DNA of 7,795 nucleotides from Clostridiales bacterium. Its GTDB lineage: Bacteria > Bacillota > Clostridia > Lachnospirales > Lachnospiraceae. Location: contig JAATEU010000432.1 in the NCBI GenBank assembly GCA_015655565.1, positions 1-7,795 on the forward strand, given 5' to 3'. The translations under genes were made by a program, and so were the position numbers. Every line of letters begins with the position of its first letter. Positions within the stretch are counted from its first letter, which is position 1. The notes under the pieces were generated by a model that saw nothing but the letters and a program-made list of their open reading frames with translations, did no database searches and had not been told where the DNA came from. This document shows positions 1 to 5,922 of the stretch, one piece after another.

Positions 1-2
1 AG

Positions 3-530
3 ATGAAAAAACCTTGTAGTTACATTTCACCTGGCACCCGGTTAAATAATTTCGTATATTTATATAAAAAATGCATTCAGGCATTTTCCGGTGTGAATGT
101 CTCTGTTATCATGTCTGTCGGCAGTAATATAAAAATTGAAAAACTGGGTAAAATTCCAGGGAATTTTTTTAGTTATCGGTTTGTACCTCAACTTGATGTT
201 TTAAGCCGGGCGGATTTATTCATAACCCACGGAGGGATGAATAGTGTAAATGAGGCTTTATACTATAGTGTGCCTATGATTGTTGTACCTATGGGAAATG
301 ACCAGCCGACGGTTGCCGGAAGGGTCGAGGAGCTTAAACTTGGTTTAGTCCTTGATAAAAAAAGTGTTTCGGCAGAAAAACTTCTCGATGCATTTCATAA
401 AATCCACTATGATAAACAGTATCTGGAAAATGCACATAAAATGAGGGAAGCAATGGTTCAGGCCGGAGGAAATCAAAAAGCAGCTTCTGACATTATAAAT
501 TACATTACACAAGGCAGTCTTCATTCATAG
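3..530 (+). CDS. MGT/GT1-family glycosyltransferase, C-terminal part (5' end cut by window edge)
   Basis: This is the C-terminal, nucleotide-sugar-binding half of a GT-B fold glycosyltransferase of the GT1/macrolide glycosyltransferase (MGT, UGT-like) type. Such enzymes transfer a sugar from an NDP donor to a small acceptor. The visible 175 residues begin near the domain-linker region (YISPGT at 7-12, usually YISLGT in relatives). They then show the segment VPQLDVL (61-67) and the donor-site signature ITHGGMNSVNEAL (74-86), which includes His76 and the Gly-Gly pair, followed by NDQP (99-102). Full-length family members have about 390-400 residues, so the acceptor-binding N-terminal domain is missing. 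The ATG at position 3 is probably an internal methionine, with the frame continuing to the left of the window, although a genuine truncation cannot be excluded. The acceptor cannot be predicted. It is not obviously linked to the B12 transport operon downstream, which has its own promoter. Confidence 0.85.
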   Translation: MKKPCSYISPGTRLNNFVYLYKKCIQAFSGVNVSVIMSVGSNIKIEKLGKIPGNFFSYRFVPQLDVLSRADLFITHGGMNSVNEALYYSVPMIVVPMGNDQPTVAGRVEELKLGLVLDKKSVSAEKLLDAFHKIHYDKQYLENAHKMREAMVQAGGNQKAASDIINYITQGSLHS

Positions 531-571
531 CGTCATTTAAGTGATATAAGGAATTTTTTCAAAGTAAAAAT

Positions 572-606
572 ATTCCAGCCGTTTCTGGAAGCTGCCGGGA
601 ATTTTT
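572..606 (+). terminator. weak candidate intrinsic terminator after the glycosyltransferase
   Basis: An imperfect hairpin pairs ATTC-CAGC (572-579) with GCTG (591-594) and GAAT (599-602), with CCGG (595-598) bulged on the 3' side. It runs into a five-T tract at 602-606. It lies about 40 nt after the glycosyltransferase stop and before the riboswitch promoter, where a terminator would be expected. The stem is imperfect and the T-run short, so the call is tentative. Confidence 0.3.
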
Positions 607-654
607 ACAAGCTATTTCTTCCTGCGTTCGTCCTGGTTACAGGAAAAGTTGTAG

Positions 655-683
655 TTGCAATTTCATATGCCTCCATGTATAAT
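655..683 (+). promoter_or_regulatory. sigma-A-type promoter for the riboswitch and B12 transport operon
   Basis: The -35 element TTGCAA (655-660) and a perfect -10 TATAAT (678-683) are separated by exactly 17 bp. Transcription would start near 690, about 14 nt before the 5' strand of the riboswitch P1 stem. That is where the promoter for the leader should be. No other promoter of this quality is seen before the operon. Confidence 0.75.
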
Positions 684-703
684 AGTCGTAATTTCATAAT
701 CCG

Positions 704-950
704 TTATTTAGTGCTTAATATAATTAAGAAGAGGGAATTGAGTGAAAATCTTGAACGATCCGGTCACTGTGATAAGGGAGTACGGTCATAAATGCTGCTG
801 CATAGCCATTGCATATAAAGTGTGAAAGAAAAACACTTTCACACCCCTATCCCCGGCAGTATCGCAAGCAAGCCTGCGGTATGCCATGGGAGCAAATGTG
901 AGAAGGTTTGACCAAGCCATGATCTTTAAGTCAGTAAACCTGCTAAATAA
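704..950 (+). promoter_or_regulatory. cobalamin (B12) riboswitch aptamer
   Basis: This leader element binds cobalamin and lowers expression of the downstream transport genes when B12 is plentiful. TTATTTAG (704-711) and CTAAATAA (943-950) form a perfect 8-bp closing P1 stem. Inside are the conserved core GGGAA (733-737), GTGAAAATC (742-750) and GGTCACTGTGA (762-772), then GCCA (883-886) and GAGAAGG (900-906). The B12 box AAGTCAGTAAACCTGC (928-943) differs from the usual AGYCAGGAGACCTGCC at a couple of positions. The peripheral region is elaborate: a 9-bp hairpin GTGTGAAAG/CTTTCACAC (820-844) and a second long arm, 850-865 with 876-891, containing a bulged G859. A translatable 64-aa minus-strand frame (786-980) overlaps it but is a shadow. 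The cobalamin class is well supported by the motifs. Which cobalamin form binds (adenosyl, methyl or hydroxo) cannot be told. Confidence 0.88.
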
Positions 951-952
951 TG

Positions 953-983
953 AGCGTGTTACTGTATAAGTACTGCACACGCT
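953..983 (+). promoter_or_regulatory. hairpin immediately 3' of the aptamer (possible P13-like element)
   Basis: AGCGTGT (953-959) pairs perfectly with ACACGCT (977-983). An inner helix pairs TACT (960-963) with AGTA (969-972), leaving the loop GTATA. It starts 2 nt after the P1 stem, where cobalamin riboswitches often carry the hairpin whose loop kisses the aptamer to signal ligand binding. The kissing partner was not identified here, so that role is inference. Confidence 0.5.
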
Positions 984-1036
984 GCGGTTAATAACTTCCG
1001 AGTAAAGTATATTAACTGACCAACAAGGGCTGGTTT

Positions 1037-1069
1037 GTTTTCTGTCTGTTTAGGTTTTCAGCAGAAAAC
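1037..1069 (+). promoter_or_regulatory. mutually exclusive hairpins in the riboswitch expression platform
   Basis: GAAAAC (1064-1069) can pair locally with GTTTTC (1054-1059) across a four-base AGCA loop. Extended to CAGAAAAC (1062-1069), it can instead pair with GTTTTCTG (1037-1044). The two pairings cannot coexist, as expected for an RNA switch. A third small dyad, TGTAC/GTACA (1081-1085 and 1093-1097), follows. None of these arms obviously overlaps the terminator stem at 1107-1120, so the exact link to termination is unclear. Confidence 0.4.
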
Positions 1070-1106
1070 AGCTTATTTTGTGTACAATTTATGTACATTT
1101 TAGTTG

Positions 1107-1127
1107 CCTATTTCCATAGGTTTTTTT
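1107..1127 (+). terminator. riboswitch-associated intrinsic terminator
   Basis: CCTAT (1107-1111) pairs with ATAGG (1116-1120) around a TTCC loop and runs directly into seven T residues (1121-1127). It lies between the cobalamin aptamer and the first transporter gene, about 57 nt before the start codon. That fits ligand-dependent premature termination. The stem is short (5 bp) and AU-rich, so an assisting upstream structure may matter. Confidence 0.6.
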
Positions 1128-1183
1128 GTTGTGTCAATAATATCCTTTTCGGAATTTATATAAAAAGAAAAGGAGATCTGAAA

Positions 1184-2248
1184 ATGAAAAAATTACTTCG
1201 TATTATTCTTATCTGTACCGTTATCTTTGGTATTACTGCCTGCTCCCGTAATACCCAAATCACAGATTCCCCAAGTGTTACACCAACCTCCCGGACAGAG
1301 GATACGGATGAGGACAAGGCCGGAACCGCTGGTAGTGCTGCCGGCACTCTGGAAGACGGGAACCATTATCCGGTAACCATTACAAATTATAATTATGCAA
1401 AAGATCCGGTAGAAATAACCTTTGAGGAGGCCCCCAAAAAGGTACTGGCCGTGTATCAAAATTCCATAGAAACTTTACTTGCCTTAGGCCTTGAGAACCG
1501 TATCACAGCCGCTTCCGGCCTTGACCATACAGTAAAACCGGAATATGAAAAGGCCTTTTCAAAAATAAACTATTTAACAGAGTTTGCGCCTGATAAGGAA
1601 ACGGTAATAATGATGGAACCGGACTTTATTTTAAGCTGGCATTCCTTTTTCGGTGAAAAAAGACTGGGAGAAGTGGATTACTGGCAGGAAAAAGGTATTA
1701 ATACCTATATGTCTTTAAACAGCGGCGCGGTACAAAACAGGACACTGGAAAATGAATATACGGATATTTTAAATCTCGGAAGGATTTTTGATGTGGAAGA
1801 GAAGGCGGAAGCCATTGTAAATGAAATGAAAGAAGAGGTATCCCGGGTAGTTGCCCATGCCTCTGAATCAGAAGAAAAAAGAAGTGTCATGATCATAGAA
1901 TTCTTAGATGATACCATTACCGTTTACGGGGAAAATTCCTTAGGCGGCGACATGGTGCTGCAGCTGGGCGGAGATTTAATCTCCATAGAAGGAGGCACCA
2001 TTGGCGATGAAGATTTAATAAGCTTTAATCCGAATGTTGTATTTGTAGTCTATATGGATAAAGAGGGAGAGGATATGGCAGCCAAAAGCCTGGGGTTTGT
2101 TACTAAGAATCCTGTATTTGCAAGCCTTAACGCTGTAGTAAATGATAACGTACATACAATCCAGCTGGGGGAAATGTATTGCAGCGGGGTCAGGACCATG
2201 GACGGCATCAATGTATTTGCAGCAGGCATTTATCCTGAATTATATTAA
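1184..2248 (+). CDS. btuF: ABC transporter substrate-binding lipoprotein, cobalamin/corrinoid type (BtuF-like)
   Basis: This is the extracellular, membrane-anchored receptor of a B12-type importer (354 aa). The lipoprotein signal peptide runs over residues 1-19 with the lipobox ITAC and lipidated Cys20. A hydrophilic Ser/Thr/Asp/Gly-rich linker follows (about 21-60), then a PF01497 periplasmic-binding domain (about 76-335). The domain opens with the typical EEAPKKVLAVYQNSIETLLALG stretch, of which PKKVLAVYQNSIETLLA (84-100) is the core. The start at 1184 is chosen because it has AGGAG (1171-1175) 8 nt upstream and begins a proper signal peptide. An in-frame ATG at 1091 would add 31 residues encoded by the riboswitch terminator region and is unlikely. 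The family binds ferric siderophores, haem or cobalamin. The upstream B12 riboswitch makes cobalamin or a corrinoid precursor the best call, but the substrate is inferred from regulation and not from binding residues. Confidence 0.85.
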   Translation: MKKLLRIILICTVIFGITACSRNTQITDSPSVTPTSRTEDTDEDKAGTAGSAAGTLEDGNHYPVTITNYNYAKDPVEITFEEAPKKVLAVYQNSIETLLALGLENRITAASGLDHTVKPEYEKAFSKINYLTEFAPDKETVIMMEPDFILSWHSFFGEKRLGEVDYWQEKGINTYMSLNSGAVQNRTLENEYTDILNLGRIFDVEEKAEAIVNEMKEEVSRVVAHASESEEKRSVMIIEFLDDTITVYGENSLGGDMVLQLGGDLISIEGGTIGDEDLISFNPNVVFVVYMDKEGEDMAAKSLGFVTKNPVFASLNAVVNDNVHTIQLGEMYCSGVRTMDGINVFAAGIYPELY

Positions 2249-2262
2249 CAGAGAATGACGCT

Positions 2263-3348
2263 ATGAAAAAGAAAAATTTTAACAAAGAAAATAGATTATT
2301 ATTGCATACGCCTGTTTACATAGGCGTATGCCTTGTACTTGTTTTCCTTCTGGTTCTTTCACTGTTCGCTGCCGTTACCATAGGCTCGGTGAATATTTCA
2401 GTTAAGGATGTATATGGTGTAATTGCCTGCCGGTTTCTTGGACTTTCCGGATTCTCCGGCTATGCCTCAGGAAGTATCCATGATGTTGTATGGCTGATAA
2501 GGCTTCCCCGTCTGTTCAGCGCAATCGTAATTGGTGCCGGACTGGCCGTATGTGGTATCGTGATACAGGCAATCGTTAAAAATCCCCTGGCTGACCCTTA
2601 TATCCTGGGAATTTCCTCCGGAGCTTCCTTAGGGGCGACCCTCGCAATCATGCTTGGCGTCGGCACGGTTTTAGGGGGAAATTATGTAGGGATAACGGCC
2701 TTTATGGGGGCTTTTGCCGTATCCCTCCTTGTTATGACGATTGCCAATGTTGGCGGAAGGGCAAATTCCGTTAAGCTTTTATTGGCAGGTATGGCAATCA
2801 GCTCTGCATGTTCAGCCTTTTCAAGCTTTACCGTTTATTTTTCCAATGATAAGGAAGGGATACAGAATATAACCTACTGGCTTATGGGGAGCCTTGCCGG
2901 TGCAAAATGGCCTGCCATAAAGGTTATGTATTTTGTTATTATCGGGGGCATACTCTTTTTTATGACGCAATACCGCACTTTGAACATGATGCTTCTGGGA
3001 GATGAGGTATCTGTGACCTTAGGGACTGACCTGCATAAATTCCGCCGGCTGTATTTACTTATTACTTCTGTTATGATAGGCTTTATCGTATACTCTTCAG
3101 GAATGATAGGCTTTATTGGTTTATTGATTCCGCATTTTGTGAGAATGTTTTTCGGTACGGACCATAAAAAGATTATTCCTGTTTCTGCCCTGACCGGTTC
3201 TGTTTTTTTGATTTGGGCGGATGTGATTTCCAGAATTTTGGTTCCCAAAACAGAATTGCCTATCGGTATTGTCATCTCCATGATAGGAGCTCCCTGCTTT
3301 ATTTATCTGCTGGTCAAAAAAACTTATGGATTCGGAGGAAATGGCTGA
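2263..3348 (+). CDS. btuC: FecCD-family ABC permease, cobalamin importer (BtuC-like)
   Basis: This is the membrane subunit (361 aa) of the B12-type importer, expected to dimerise and form the channel. It is strongly hydrophobic, with roughly nine or ten membrane segments starting at about residues 18-40. Family hallmarks are present: RLPR (80-83), NPLADPYILGISSGASLGA (107-125), and GFIGLLIPHFVRM (283-295), the last being the region that contacts the ATPase. PIGIVISMIGAPCFIYLL (333-350) forms the last membrane helix. Length is usual for the family (about 330-360). It starts 14 nt after the lipoprotein stop with only a weak purine-rich ribosome site (CAGAGAA), so it probably relies on translational coupling. 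Sequence alone cannot separate BtuC from FecCD siderophore permeases. The cobalamin riboswitch at the head of the operon decides the call. Confidence 0.87.
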   Translation: MKKKNFNKENRLLLHTPVYIGVCLVLVFLLVLSLFAAVTIGSVNISVKDVYGVIACRFLGLSGFSGYASGSIHDVVWLIRLPRLFSAIVIGAGLAVCGIVIQAIVKNPLADPYILGISSGASLGATLAIMLGVGTVLGGNYVGITAFMGAFAVSLLVMTIANVGGRANSVKLLLAGMAISSACSAFSSFTVYFSNDKEGIQNITYWLMGSLAGAKWPAIKVMYFVIIGGILFFMTQYRTLNMMLLGDEVSVTLGTDLHKFRRLYLLITSVMIGFIVYSSGMIGFIGLLIPHFVRMFFGTDHKKIIPVSALTGSVFLIWADVISRILVPKTELPIGIVISMIGAPCFIYLLVKKTYGFGGNG

Positions 3349-4124
3349 TGGAGTTATCTTGTAAAGAGGTTGCGGCAAGCCTTGGCGGCAATCCCATTGT
3401 AAAGGGAATTGACCTTACCGTCAAAGAAGGGGAATTTATTGGCATCATAGGCCCAAACGGGAGCGGAAAGAGTACCCTGCTAAAATGCATCTACCGTGTG
3501 CTAAAACCTTCTGGCGGTACAATCCGGCTGGGAAATCAGGACCTGAACAGCCTTTCGGTTAAGGAATCTGCAAAACAGATGGCGGTAGTGGCACAGCATA
3601 ATTATTATAATTTTGACTTCACAGTACAGGAAGTTGTACTGATGGGACGGGCTCCCCACAAAAAGATGCTGGAACGGGACAATGCCGACGACTACAGGCT
3701 GGTTAAAGAATCCTTGCGGCAGGTAACCATGTCCGGTTTTGAAAACCGCATCTTTTCTTCCCTTTCGGGAGGGGAACAGCAGCGGGTCATTTTAGCGAGA
3801 GCTCTGGTCCAGCAGACTCAATTTCTTATCCTGGACGAACCCACCAACCATCTGGATATTAAATATCAGCTCCAGTTGTTAGATGCGGTAAAAAGATTGA
3901 GACTAACTGTCCTTGCAGCCTTTCATGATCTGAATATTGCCGCAATGTATTGTGATAAACTCTATGTAATGAACAGCGGCAGGGTCATTCGGTTCGGTAC
4001 TCCAAAAGAAGTACTGACAGAGCAGCTCTTAAAGGAACTTTATGAGGTGAATGCAAAGATTACGGAGGATACGGAATCAGGACTGCTGAACATCCGGTAT
4101 ACACCTTCCTATATGAAAGGATGA
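3348..4124 (+). CDS. btuD: ABC transporter ATPase, cobalamin/iron-siderophore type (BtuD-like)
   Basis: This is the cytoplasmic ATP-hydrolysing subunit (258 aa) that powers the importer. All motifs are intact: Walker A GPNGSGKST (35-43), Q-loop Gln83, ABC signature LSGGEQQR (139-146), Walker B FLILDE (159-164), D-loop HLD (168-170) and switch His193. The C-terminal stretch after about 215 resembles the short tail common to FecE/BtuD proteins. The start at 3348 overlaps the permease stop by one base (TGATG) and has GGAGGAA (3334-3340) 7 nt upstream. A longer reading from 3213 would lie inside the permease gene and lacks family support. The 1-nt overlap shows tight operonic coupling. No further transport or cobalamin genes follow on this strand. 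Confidence 0.9.
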   Translation: MELSCKEVAASLGGNPIVKGIDLTVKEGEFIGIIGPNGSGKSTLLKCIYRVLKPSGGTIRLGNQDLNSLSVKESAKQMAVVAQHNYYNFDFTVQEVVLMGRAPHKKMLERDNADDYRLVKESLRQVTMSGFENRIFSSLSGGEQQRVILARALVQQTQFLILDEPTNHLDIKYQLQLLDAVKRLRLTVLAAFHDLNIAAMYCDKLYVMNSGRVIRFGTPKEVLTEQLLKELYEVNAKITEDTESGLLNIRYTPSYMKG

Positions 4125-4257
4125 GAAACCGATTAATTATAGATTGCATTTTGTAAGCAGAGAGAAAATTAAGTCCCGGGCTTCTATATCATTAATAATA
4201 TATGAGAGGAGCTAGGACTATTAAATTTGTAAAAAGCAAATAAGTATTTATGAGTTA

Positions 4258-4683
4258 TCAAATTGTTTTTTCGGGCATATGATTTAAGCAATCAGGGCAA
4301 ATACCAAAAAATTCAAGATTATGGCCGGTAATGGCATATCCGGTTTGATTCGTGAGGTTCTGTTCTAAAACTTCAAGAGGACAAGTGTCAATAATTACTT
4401 TCTTATTACATATTGTACAGACCAAAGAATGTTTATGGGTGTGACTGTTAATTTCAAAATAGGTTTTTCCATCCTGATGCAGAGTTTTAAGTACAACATT
4501 TTTATCAACTAAAGCATTAAGTGCACGATATATGGTAGACAAATTCATCTTAGTATCTTTTGAGGTTATTTCGGCTATCTCGTCCACGGTGAGTGCGGTA
4601 GGGGCAGCTTCTAATACGGAAAGAATCAGAATTCTTTTTTTTGTTTGTTTTAAGTCGGCAGATTTTAGTATCTTGTTATTCAA
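4258..4683 (-). CDS. Fur-family transcriptional regulator, probably Zur-like (zinc)
   Basis: This is a metal-responsive DNA-binding repressor (141 aa, usual Fur length). The N-terminal winged helix (about 10-75) contains the recognition region NLSTIYRALNALVD (47-60). The C-terminal dimerisation and metal domain has HTHKH (81-85), CTIC (89-92) and CPDC (129-132), the two CxxC pairs of the structural zinc site, plus His121 in GHNLEFFGIC. The pattern CPLEVLEQNL...GYAITGHNLEFFGICPDC looks most like clostridial Zur-type members. PerR or Fur cannot be excluded without alignment. Translation starts at TTG (4683), preceded by GGGAGAGGTG on the minus strand. The next in-frame ATG (Met46) would destroy the DNA-binding domain. 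A remnant of a COG0523 zinc-chaperone gene diverges from it, which supports the zinc reading. It is convergent with the B12 operon, with no clear terminator in the 133-bp gap. Confidence 0.85.
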   Translation of the reverse strand: MNNKILKSADLKQTKKRILILSVLEAAPTALTVDEIAEITSKDTKMNLSTIYRALNALVDKNVVLKTLHQDGKTYFEINSHTHKHSLVCTICNKKVIIDTCPLEVLEQNLTNQTGYAITGHNLEFFGICPDCLNHMPEKTI

Positions 4684-4709
4684 AATGCACCTCTCCCTTT
4701 TTATTATTC

Positions 4710-4749
4710 ACTATAGTATAAATATAGTTCTATTATAAATGTATTTATA
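4710..4749 (-). promoter_or_regulatory. inverted repeats in the promoter region of the Fur/Zur-like gene (possible operator)
   Basis: Two AT-rich dyads lie just upstream of the regulator. One is a perfect 7-2-7 repeat, TATAAAT-GT-ATTTATA (4734-4749). The other is a 6-7-6 repeat, ACTATA (4710-4715) with TATAGT (4723-4728). A minus-strand -10-like TATACT (complement of 4715-4720) sits inside the second dyad. The first dyad covers the expected -35 position (no good -35 match is seen). That geometry suits autorepression by a Fur-family dimer, but neither dyad matches a canonical Fur, PerR or Zur box and AT-rich DNA makes such dyads common. Confidence 0.35.
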
Positions 4750-4840
4750 TATAGAATCATAGTTTACACATTTAAAATTGTCAAGTAAAAGTAAAGAATG
4801 AGCACGACAAACGCATGAATGAACATTTGGTTAACATTTC

Positions 4841-4966
4841 ATGAATTTCCGGTATCCCATGTCAGATGGGATAATAATGAAGGAGTATGATATTCAAATA
4901 AAAGAGTTGATTTCCGGTTGTATCTGCTGCAGCATGGCAGGTGATTTATCGCCAGAATTTTTTTAA
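4841..4966 (+). pseudogene. remnant of a COG0523/CobW-family GTPase (zinc chaperone type)
   Basis: This 41-codon open frame ends in a segment that I recognise as the CobW C-motif region: IKELISGCICCSMAGDL, with Cys27, Cys29 and Cys30 forming the metal-binding GCxCC signature. The preceding MSDGIIMKEYD resembles the family's stretch just upstream (typically ...DGxxI...). The Walker A (GxxGxGKT) that should lie some 30-40 residues before the cysteines is absent in all plus frames. An in-frame TAA at 4964 ends the frame shortly after the motif. The downstream DNA is an intact gene on the other strand, overlapping by 21 bp. COG0523 proteins are commonly Zur-regulated zinc chaperones, and this remnant diverges from a Zur-like regulator, so the pair was probably functional in an ancestor. 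A chance 41-codon ORF is the alternative, but the motif match argues against it. Confidence 0.55.
4853..4873. repeat. perfect 8-5-8 inverted repeat
   Basis: TATCCCAT (4853-4860) and ATGGGATA (4866-4873) are exact reverse complements separated by GTCAG. The repeat lies inside the coding part of the COG0523 remnant. It is not followed by a T-run on either strand, so it is not an intrinsic terminator. It could be a protein-binding site or a chance structure. Confidence 0.6.
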
Positions 4967-5809
4967 GAGTGCGAAATATTCGTCACGACAATTAGCCATT
5001 GTAACATGTCCGCCTGAATTGAAATGATATTCATTTGCACCAGGACATAATTGAAGCATCTGTGCTCTTTGCATCGGATTGGCAACTTTATCAGTAGGAC
5101 TGTCAATGATTAACACATCCTTTGCCTTTCCCACATAAGGGTCAGATGTAAATATATAATTGTATAAAAAATCCTCCATACAATCGGCCATCGTAAGAAA
5201 ATCTTGTTTTGTTACTTGTTTCATGTCTTCTTTGCATAGTGTAATCAAACGGTTGGAGTACAAAGGTCCTGATTTTAAGTATAGCTTAGATAATACCATG
5301 CGGCCCATTGCAAATGTCAGAACCGAAACGGGTAACACTTTGAACATCCTACGCATCAACTGATATACTTTTACTTCTGAAGCATTTGTGATAGATACAT
5401 CATCTTTGCCCATGGAAGTCAAGCTATGTGAAAAAACAATTTTTTCAATATAATTGGGGTAACGGGAAATCAGATTCTGAAGATGCACCCCGCCATTAGA
5501 ATGCCCAATAGCATGGCAGCTACTTATTTGTTCAAAATCCAATAAACTTTTCAGTCCTTCGGCAGTTTGAGAAAAGTCCTTGACTGGCGGCACCGAAAGT
5601 GCAATCGTTGTATATTCCTCTCTAAATTCTTCTGCCAAAGGCAATGCCAATAGATGCCCGGCTAGATTTGACAATATTGCCAAAATGTATTTTTTCCCGT
5701 TGCCGCTAACAGTATAGCGCCATATTGTATTTTGCCATGCCATTATTTTTTCGTCGGCTGTTATATTACCCAATTTATACGTAGCTATTTGCTTAACCTC
5801 TTCACTCAT
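4946..5809 (-). CDS. alpha/beta-fold hydrolase
   Basis: This is a serine hydrolase of the alpha/beta fold (287 aa); substrate unknown. The nucleophile elbow GHSNGG (102-107) places the catalytic serine at Ser104. DSPTDKVANP (236-245) fits the acid position, with Asp240 the likelier of the two aspartates. GGHVTM (266-271) supplies His268. A cap-like helical insert lies between about 135 and 220. The usual HGG-type oxyanion segment after the first core strand is not obvious: the corresponding place reads SNLAGHLLALPLAEEF (47-62). No signal peptide or membrane helix is clear, so it is probably cytoplasmic. The start at 5809 has a modest purine-rich upstream stretch (AAGAGAGAAAG) and overlaps a tiny upstream ORF by 8 nt, suggesting translational coupling. 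It lies downstream of pdaA on the same strand, probably cotranscribed, but no functional link is known to me. Confidence 0.85.
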   Translation of the reverse strand: MSEEVKQIATYKLGNITADEKIMAWQNTIWRYTVSGNGKKYILAILSNLAGHLLALPLAEEFREEYTTIALSVPPVKDFSQTAEGLKSLLDFEQISSCHAIGHSNGGVHLQNLISRYPNYIEKIVFSHSLTSMGKDDVSITNASEVKVYQLMRRMFKVLPVSVLTFAMGRMVLSKLYLKSGPLYSNRLITLCKEDMKQVTKQDFLTMADCMEDFLYNYIFTSDPYVGKAKDVLIIDSPTDKVANPMQRAQMLQLCPGANEYHFNSGGHVTMANCRDEYFALLKKFWR

Positions 5810-5894
5810 GTTCTTTCTCTCTTGCTAAATATAATTTACGCATTAGCATTTCACTTTCTTCGAATTCTTTTTCTATATCTTCAACAATATACAT
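5802..5894 (-). CDS. small ORF between pdaA and the hydrolase, possibly a frameshifted small gene
   Basis: This 30-codon frame, rich in Glu, Lys and Arg (MYIVEDIEKEFEESE at its start), ends by overlapping the hydrolase start through ATGAGTGA. Upstream in another frame, an ATG at 5926 overlaps the pdaA stop as ATGA and reads MIERKRLK before ending early. Adding one A to the five-A run (five T on the plus strand, 5902-5906) would join both parts into one 41-residue protein that links perfectly to the genes on either side. The product would be a charged, probably helical peptide that I do not recognise. It could also be non-coding spacer with chance frames. The ATG at 5894 has no spaced ribosome site, whereas the 5926 ATG has AGAGG about 10 nt upstream. 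Confidence 0.3.
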   Translation of the reverse strand: MYIVEDIEKEFEESEMLMRKLYLAREKEHE

Positions 5895-5922
5895 TCCTGG
5901 GTTTTTAACCTTTTTCTTTCTA

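Noticed and set aside
786..980. 64-codon minus-strand open frame
   Set aside because: It lies entirely within the folded cobalamin riboswitch region, its translation resembles no family, and the conserved RNA motifs explain the sequence.
1091..1183. 31-residue N-terminal extension of the substrate-binding protein
   Set aside because: It starts inside the terminator region, has no ribosome site, and would bury the lipoprotein signal peptide. The ATG at 1184 has AGGAG and an immediate signal sequence.
3213..3347. 45-residue N-terminal extension of the ATPase
   Set aside because: It overlaps the permease coding region out of frame and has no family counterpart. The ATG at 3348 has GGAGGAA and the typical ABC start.
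4125..4257. Terminator between the convergent ATPase and Fur-family genes
   Set aside because: Only 4-bp AT-rich dyads and a short CCCGGG palindrome are present, with no stem followed by a T-run on either strand.
4925..4934. 10-bp palindrome TGCTGCAGCA
   Set aside because: It falls on the codons for the Cys-Cys-Ser of the CobW motif and is explained by coding content. It is too short to argue for a site.
5899..5915. Programmed -1 ribosomal frameshift in the small ORF after pdaA
   Set aside because: The region has A-runs, but no heptamer in the right frame allows re-pairing in both P and A sites, and no downstream stimulatory stem is evident. A one-base indel is simpler.
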